Below, one piece after another: positions 6,198-9,666 of a stretch of DNA of 9,666 nt. The stretch comes from JANLQB01 sp043735935. Its GTDB lineage: Bacteria > Verrucomicrobiota > Verrucomicrobiia > Chthoniobacterales > Chthoniobacteraceae. A model generated the notes under the pieces. It made no database searches. It was not told the DNA's origin and worked only from the letters and a program-made list of their open reading frames with translations. The translations under genes were made by a program, and so were the position numbers. Positions within the stretch are counted from its first letter, which is position 1. Each line of letters begins with the position of its first letter. The DNA is taken from assembly GCA_043735935.1 (NCBI GenBank), contig JAYTDO010000082.1, positions 1-9,666 of the forward strand. Reading direction: 5' to 3'.

Positions 6198-7625
6198 ATG
6201 AATCCCGATCTCGATCTCATCTTCAATCGCCGGCAGTTTCTCAATCGCTTCGGCATGGGGCTCGGTGGCATCGCGCTCGCCGACATGCTGCCGCGCACTG
6301 CCCTCGGCGCCGCCGATCACGGCGTGCTCGGACAGCCGCATTTTCCGCCGAAGGCGAAGCGCATCATCTACCTGTTCATGTCCGGCGGGCCGTCGCAGCT
6401 CGATCTTTTCGACTACAAGCCGCTGCTCAACGAGCGCAACGGCGAGCAGCTTCCCGACTCGGTGCGCGGCGGGCAGCGGCTCACGGGCATGTCGGGAAAT
6501 CAATCGTCGATCCCGCTCGTCGGCTCGCCGTTCAAGTTCGCGCAGCACGGCAAAAGTGGGGCGTGGTTCAGCGATCTGCTGCCGCACACGGCGACGATCG
6601 CAGACGACATTTGCGTGGTGCGCTCGATGTTCACCGAGGCGATCAACCACGGCCCAGGCGTGACCTTTTTCCAGACCGGCTCGCAAATCGCCGGGCGGCC
6701 GAGCTTTGGCGCGTGGCTAAGCTACGGGCTCGGGCAGGAAAACGCGAATCTGCCGTCCTTCGTCGTGCTGATCACCAAGGACAAAGGCGGTCAACCGCTC
6801 GGCTCGCATCTTTGGGGCAGCGGATTTTTGCCGGCGAAATATCAGGGCGTGCAATTCCGCGCGGCGAAGGACCCGGTGCTCTATCTCGGCAATCCGCAGG
6901 GCGTGAGCGCCGAGAGTCGGCGCATGATGCTCGATCGCCTGCGCGAACTGCATGAACACCAGATGGAAGGCACGCCCGACGCGGAGATTCAGGGCCGCAT
7001 CGACCAATACGAGATGGCGTTCCGAATGCAGACGAGCATCCCTGAGGTGACCGACCTGTCGAATGAATCGCCCGAGACGCTCGCGAGCTACGGCCCCGAT
7101 GTGAAGACGCCCGGCACTTTCGCTGCCAACTGCCTGCAAGCCCGGCGGCTCGCGGAGAAAGGCGTGCGCTTTATCCAGCTCTACCATCAGGACTGGGATC
7201 ACCACGGCGGACTGCCCGGCGCGCTGCCGAAGCTCTGCCAGGAAACCGATCAGCCCGCGGCGGCGCTGATCAAGGATTTGAAAGCGCGTGGAATGCTCGA
7301 CGACACGCTCGTGGTTTGGGGCGGGGAGTTTGGGCGCACGAATTATTGCCAGGGCAAGATCTCGGCGAACTTCGGGCGCGATCATCATCCGAGGTGCTTC
7401 ACCGCATGGATGGCGGGCGGCGGGATCAAGGCCGGGACAGTTTTCGGCGAGACGGACGAGTTTGGGTACAACGTTGTCAGCGATGGCGTTCACGTTCACG
7501 ACTTCCACGCCACGCTGCTGCACCTGCTCGGGATCGATCACGAGCGGCTGACCTACAAATTCCAAGGGCGCCGCTACCGGCTCACGGATGTGGAGGGAAA
7601 GCTTGTGAAGGGGATCGTCATTTGA
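6198..7625 (+). CDS. DUF1501 family exported protein (Tat substrate, sulfatase/phosphatase-like fold)
   Basis: This 475-aa protein opens with a twin-arginine signal, NRRQFLNRFGMGLGGIALAD (Arg11-Arg12), pointing to folded export, often with a bound metal. The body is typical DUF1501: KRIIYLFMSGGPSQLDLFDY, NHGPGVTFFQTGSQIAGRPS, WDHHGGL, VVWGGEFGRT, FGRDHHPRCFTAWMAGGG and DFHATLLHLLGID. The family is related to the alkaline phosphatase/sulfatase superfamily, and the His/Asp-rich motifs are plausible metal ligands. The reaction is unknown. The length is normal and I see no disruption. The ATG lies 6 bp after the upstream stop with no strong Shine-Dalgarno, so translational coupling is likely. Its usual pairing with PSCyt/PSD1 proteins suggests a shared periplasmic pathway, with the partner exported by Sec. 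Stop codons of this gene and the small minus-strand gene are 57 bp apart. Confidence 0.95.
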   Translation: MNPDLDLIFNRRQFLNRFGMGLGGIALADMLPRTALGAADHGVLGQPHFPPKAKRIIYLFMSGGPSQLDLFDYKPLLNERNGEQLPDSVRGGQRLTGMSGNQSSIPLVGSPFKFAQHGKSGAWFSDLLPHTATIADDICVVRSMFTEAINHGPGVTFFQTGSQIAGRPSFGAWLSYGLGQENANLPSFVVLITKDKGGQPLGSHLWGSGFLPAKYQGVQFRAAKDPVLYLGNPQGVSAESRRMMLDRLRELHEHQMEGTPDAEIQGRIDQYEMAFRMQTSIPEVTDLSNESPETLASYGPDVKTPGTFAANCLQARRLAEKGVRFIQLYHQDWDHHGGLPGALPKLCQETDQPAAALIKDLKARGMLDDTLVVWGGEFGRTNYCQGKISANFGRDHHPRCFTAWMAGGGIKAGTVFGETDEFGYNVVSDGVHVHDFHATLLHLLGIDHERLTYKFQGRRYRLTDVEGKLVKGIVI

Positions 7626-7682
7626 GTCGGTATCGACGCTGACGAGTGCGACGGCGTGGTTTTCAAACTCCGAATCCGCGTC

Positions 7683-8102
7683 TCATCCATCACCGCCGCC
7701 GAAGTTTTTCTTCGCGCATTCCGGGCAGATGCCATGGCTGAATCGAGCATCGGATCGCTCGGAAAGGTAAGTTTCCATTTGGTGCCAGCGGCCATCTCCG
7801 TCCCGGACACTCGTGCACCAGGCGCACGTCGGCAAAACACCCTTCAGCACGTGAATCTCGGCACGATGCCTCGCCGCAAGGTCGATGAGAAATGCGAAAC
7901 TGCAGAAGGTGGTGACCGCCACCGCAGCAGTGAGTCCTGCTTCTTCCAACGTGGCTTGTGTGACCCATACGAACTGGAATCCGAAGCGGATCAACGGTGC
8001 AATAATAGCGACTACGAACCCCCATTTACTACCGCTGAACCAAGCCCCCGGCGCAACGGGAAAGAAGAGAAGCACCCCGAGCGTCACCGTAGAGGCCCCC
8101 AA
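7683..8102 (-). CDS. Small membrane protein with C-terminal CxxC...CPxC zinc-ribbon-like tail
   Basis: The frame encodes 139 aa. Three hydrophobic stretches at about 5-23, 28-48 and 56-75 look like membrane helices. They are followed by LPTCAWCTSVRDGDGRW, a helix (HQMETYLSERSDARF) and SHGICPECAKK. Cys93, Cys96, Cys126 and Cys129 form a likely metal-binding set. This tail closely matches one common after PAS or membrane regions in bacterial signalling proteins (usual form LPICxxCKKIRDDxGYW ... FSHGICPxC), whose role is not established. Here it stands alone with membrane helices and no kinase or cyclase. The start is uncertain: TTG at 8102 is the most upstream possible because a TAA lies in frame just before it, and GTG codons follow within ten residues; only a weak GGA precedes the TTG. 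The N-terminus could be shortened. It is divergent from the di-heme cytochrome gene, with 81 bp between starts. Confidence 0.75.
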   Translation of the reverse strand: MGASTVTLGVLLFFPVAPGAWFSGSKWGFVVAIIAPLIRFGFQFVWVTQATLEEAGLTAAVAVTTFCSFAFLIDLAARHRAEIHVLKGVLPTCAWCTSVRDGDGRWHQMETYLSERSDARFSHGICPECAKKNFGGGDG

Positions 8103-8183
8103 GATTCCGCAGTTTTACACCTTCGTGACAAATCTCCACTCCAGCGCTCATCAGATCTTTACGGAGCTGAGGAATGTTGACGC

Positions 8184-9425
8184 ATGAAACACCCATTCCT
8201 CCTGAACATCCCGATCGTCCTGTTTCTCGCGGCGAACGCTGTGCAAGCCGTGCCGCCCCCGCCACCACAACAAAACCCGCCTAGGCGGCATCACTTTCGG
8301 CCGCCTCCCATGGCGGCACAGTTCCGCCCGGCGGTTTTCGGCGATCCGCTCCCGGGGTTGAGTCTTTCGCAACTCAGCGACTTTACCGCAGGGGCGGCGG
8401 AGTTTCAGGCAGAGGAAGACATCGCCGGCGGACTTGGGCCGATCTTTAACGGGACATCGTGCGTCGCGTGCCATTCGAGTGGTGGCGTCGGAGGCGGCAG
8501 CGCGGTCACCGTCACGCGATTCGGGCGTTCGGTGAATGGGCGCTTCGACCCTCTCGAGGCGGCGGGTGGATCGCTGCTTCAGCAAAGAGCCATCGACGTC
8601 GATGCGATCGAGAGCGTGCCAGCCGAGGCCAACGTCATCGCGCACCGGAATTCGACTCCGGTGTTCGGCCTCGGGCTCATCGAGGCCATCGCGGATCAAG
8701 ATATTCTCCGCAATGCGAAAGGTCCCGCCATCGACGGCATCCGCGGCCGTGCGGCGCTGGTGCAAGACGTCGTGAGCGGCCAGCAACGGGTCGGCCGATT
8801 CGGCTGGAAGGCTCAACAGGCCACGATCCTCGCTCTCACCGCAGACGCCTATCTCAACGAAATGGGGGTCACGAGTCGGTTCTTTCCGACGGAAAACGCA
8901 CCGAATGGCGACGCCGACAAGTTGGCCGCCTTTGATACCGTCCTGGACCCGGAAGACGCCGCCGATCCGCTCACCGGAAAGAGCGACATCGATGCGGCTG
9001 CCGACTTCATGCGGCTGCTCGCGCCGCCCCCGGTGCCACCGCTCACTCCCGCCGCCAACGAAGGCCGCCAGATTTTTCATCAACTAAACTGCAACGGCTG
9101 CCATACGCCTTCGATGACCACCGCTCCAAATGCGGTCGCAGCCTTGAGCCTCAAACCCGTCCGCCTGTATTCCGACCTCCTTTTGCACGATATGGGACTG
9201 CTCGGCGACGGCATTTTGCAAGGCGCCGCGGGTGAACGCGAAATGCGCACGGCTCCGCTTTGGGGCCTTCGCGCCAGTGCGCCGTATCTTCACGATGGCC
9301 GTGCGCCTTCGATCGAAGACGCAATTCGGCTCCACGACGGCGAAGCGCAGATTCCCCGCGATCGCTACCTGCGACTCGGGCCCAACCAACGGCAAAAGCT
9401 GATCGAATTCCTCAACTCAATCTAA
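8184..9425 (+). CDS. Exported di-heme cytochrome c oxidoreductase, DHOR/DUF1111 type
   Basis: This 413-aa protein has a Sec signal peptide (FLLNIPIVLFLAANAVQA, likely cut after QA at about residue 22). A Pro/His/Arg-rich linker follows at 23-43. The first c-type heme site is CVACH at 93-97 in FNGTSCVACHSS. The second is CNGCH at 303-307 in IFHQLNCNGCHTPS, followed by MRTAPLWGLRASAPYLHDGR, a typical late motif of the family. These are periplasmic di-heme proteins annotated as putative peroxidases or oxidoreductases; the substrate is generally unknown. A second proline-rich stretch, APPPVPP, lies between the two heme domains at about 280-286. ATG at 8184 is preceded by GAGGA at 8169-8173, a usable Shine-Dalgarno at slightly long spacing. 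A plus-strand frame overlapping upstream ends at 8180 and looks like a shadow. It may exchange electrons with the CxxCH-bearing PSD1 protein encoded upstream, but nothing in the sequence proves this. Confidence 0.92.
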   Translation: MKHPFLLNIPIVLFLAANAVQAVPPPPPQQNPPRRHHFRPPPMAAQFRPAVFGDPLPGLSLSQLSDFTAGAAEFQAEEDIAGGLGPIFNGTSCVACHSSGGVGGGSAVTVTRFGRSVNGRFDPLEAAGGSLLQQRAIDVDAIESVPAEANVIAHRNSTPVFGLGLIEAIADQDILRNAKGPAIDGIRGRAALVQDVVSGQQRVGRFGWKAQQATILALTADAYLNEMGVTSRFFPTENAPNGDADKLAAFDTVLDPEDAADPLTGKSDIDAAADFMRLLAPPPVPPLTPAANEGRQIFHQLNCNGCHTPSMTTAPNAVAALSLKPVRLYSDLLLHDMGLLGDGILQGAAGEREMRTAPLWGLRASAPYLHDGRAPSIEDAIRLHDGEAQIPRDRYLRLGPNQRQKLIEFLNSI

Positions 9426-9458
9426 TCCCGATGCCATTTGCCTCAGGTCGATCGGAAC

Positions 9459-9489
9459 AAAGAAAAGCCCGATCATTGCTGATCGGGCT
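9459..9489 (-). terminator. Rho-independent terminator, minus-strand direction
   Basis: AGCCCGATCA (9466-9475), loop TTGC, TGATCGGGCT (9480-9489) forms a perfect 10-bp GC-rich stem. On the minus strand it is followed directly by TTTCTTT (9465-9459), the expected T-rich tract. On the plus strand no T tract follows. It lies 71 bp after the minus-strand stop at 9561 and 40 bp after the cytochrome stop. The main role is termination of the gene from the right; the hairpin may also slow or end plus-strand transcripts. Confidence 0.85.
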
Positions 9490-9560
9490 CGCGCGAAGCT
9501 GAGGGATGAAACGGTAAGATCTAGTTTGATGTGGTGACTCCCAAGCTCGCACATTCTCTA

Positions 9561-9665
9561 TTAGCTAACGCCGTGCCAACCCGTGCGGGTGATATCGTTT
9601 ACCAATCCATCGGCATTCATCCATCCGAAAGCTGGCGCCGAGAGTAGCGCCCATCTAGGTTCCGG
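9561..9665 (-). CDS. C-terminal 34 codons of an unrecognised minus-strand gene
   Basis: Reading leftwards from the window edge, one minus frame gives 34 codons ending in TAA at 9563-9561, including RWALLSAPAFGWMNADGLV and a C-terminal GWHGVS. The other two minus frames hit stops within 16 codons. The composition (Trp, Gly, Asp, hydrophobic) is protein-like, and a minus-strand terminator follows the stop, which supports a real gene. I do not recognise the family from this piece. No convincing gene is seen on the plus strand between 9426 and 9666. Confidence 0.5.
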   Translation of the reverse strand, partial: PEPRWALLSAPAFGWMNADGLVNDITRTGWHGVS

Positions 9666-9666
9666 C

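Noticed and set aside
5058..6686. A 542-codon minus-strand open frame
   Set aside because: It is antisense to the PSD1 and DUF1501 genes, rich in Arg and Ala/Gly as expected for a high-GC shadow, and has no recognisable motif.
7626..7682. Possible terminator between the convergent DUF1501 and small membrane protein genes
   Set aside because: Only short imperfect inverted repeats are visible and no T tract follows a stable stem.
7656..8180. A 174-codon plus-strand frame opposite the small membrane protein
   Set aside because: The minus strand here has membrane helices and a conserved CxxC...CPxC tail. The plus translation is low in hydrophobic residues and unrecognisable.

Overview
The window looks like a piece of a high-GC bacterial chromosome, most likely Verrucomicrobiota or a Planctomycetota relative. 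The main reason is a tandem pair of exported proteins, a PSCyt1/PSCyt2/LamG/PSD1 cytochrome-type protein followed by a DUF1501 protein; this pairing is characteristic of those phyla. The Fic protein family and the poor Shine-Dalgarno signals also fit. The placement is inference from family knowledge; no search was run.

Left part (1-2773), accessory DNA. A minus-strand gene runs off the left edge. Next comes a C39-like cysteine-peptidase remnant (minus, 111-548), which abuts head-to-head a plus-strand winged-helix/HTH remnant (558-971). Both lack credible 5' ends, so a rearrangement junction lies at about 549-557. Convergent to these is an intact 511-aa Fic protein (minus, 2543-1008) with an AbiEi-like DNA-binding N-terminus and an inhibitory-helix motif. 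Its upstream region carries four head-to-tail 23-bp units that end 14 bp before the start codon, then two perfect 11-bp repeats. At 2746-2773 there is the 3' end of a tRNA (T arm, acceptor strand, CCA) with no 5' half. This is the usual scar at one end of an element integrated into a tRNA gene. Its orientation puts the element on the left, including the Fic gene, and resident chromosome on the right.

Middle (2774-3107). No intact gene. A second, diverged copy of the HTH gene's 3' end lies on the minus strand at 2931-3035, broken by an in-frame TAG.

Right part (3108-9666), probable core chromosome. A Sec-exported 1027-aa PSCyt/LamG/PSD1 protein and a Tat-exported DUF1501 protein form a two-gene operon with a 6-bp gap. 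A small minus-strand membrane protein with a CxxC...CPxC tail follows. Divergent from it is an exported di-heme cytochrome of the DHOR/DUF1111 type. A hairpin followed by a T-rich tract on the minus strand (9489-9459) terminates a minus-strand gene whose last 34 codons enter from the right edge.

The most interesting unit is the Fic gene with its 23-bp repeat array beside a tRNA-derived attachment scar. It resembles a self-contained toxin-antitoxin-like or defence module in which one polypeptide carries enzyme, inhibitory helix and possible operator-binding domain.
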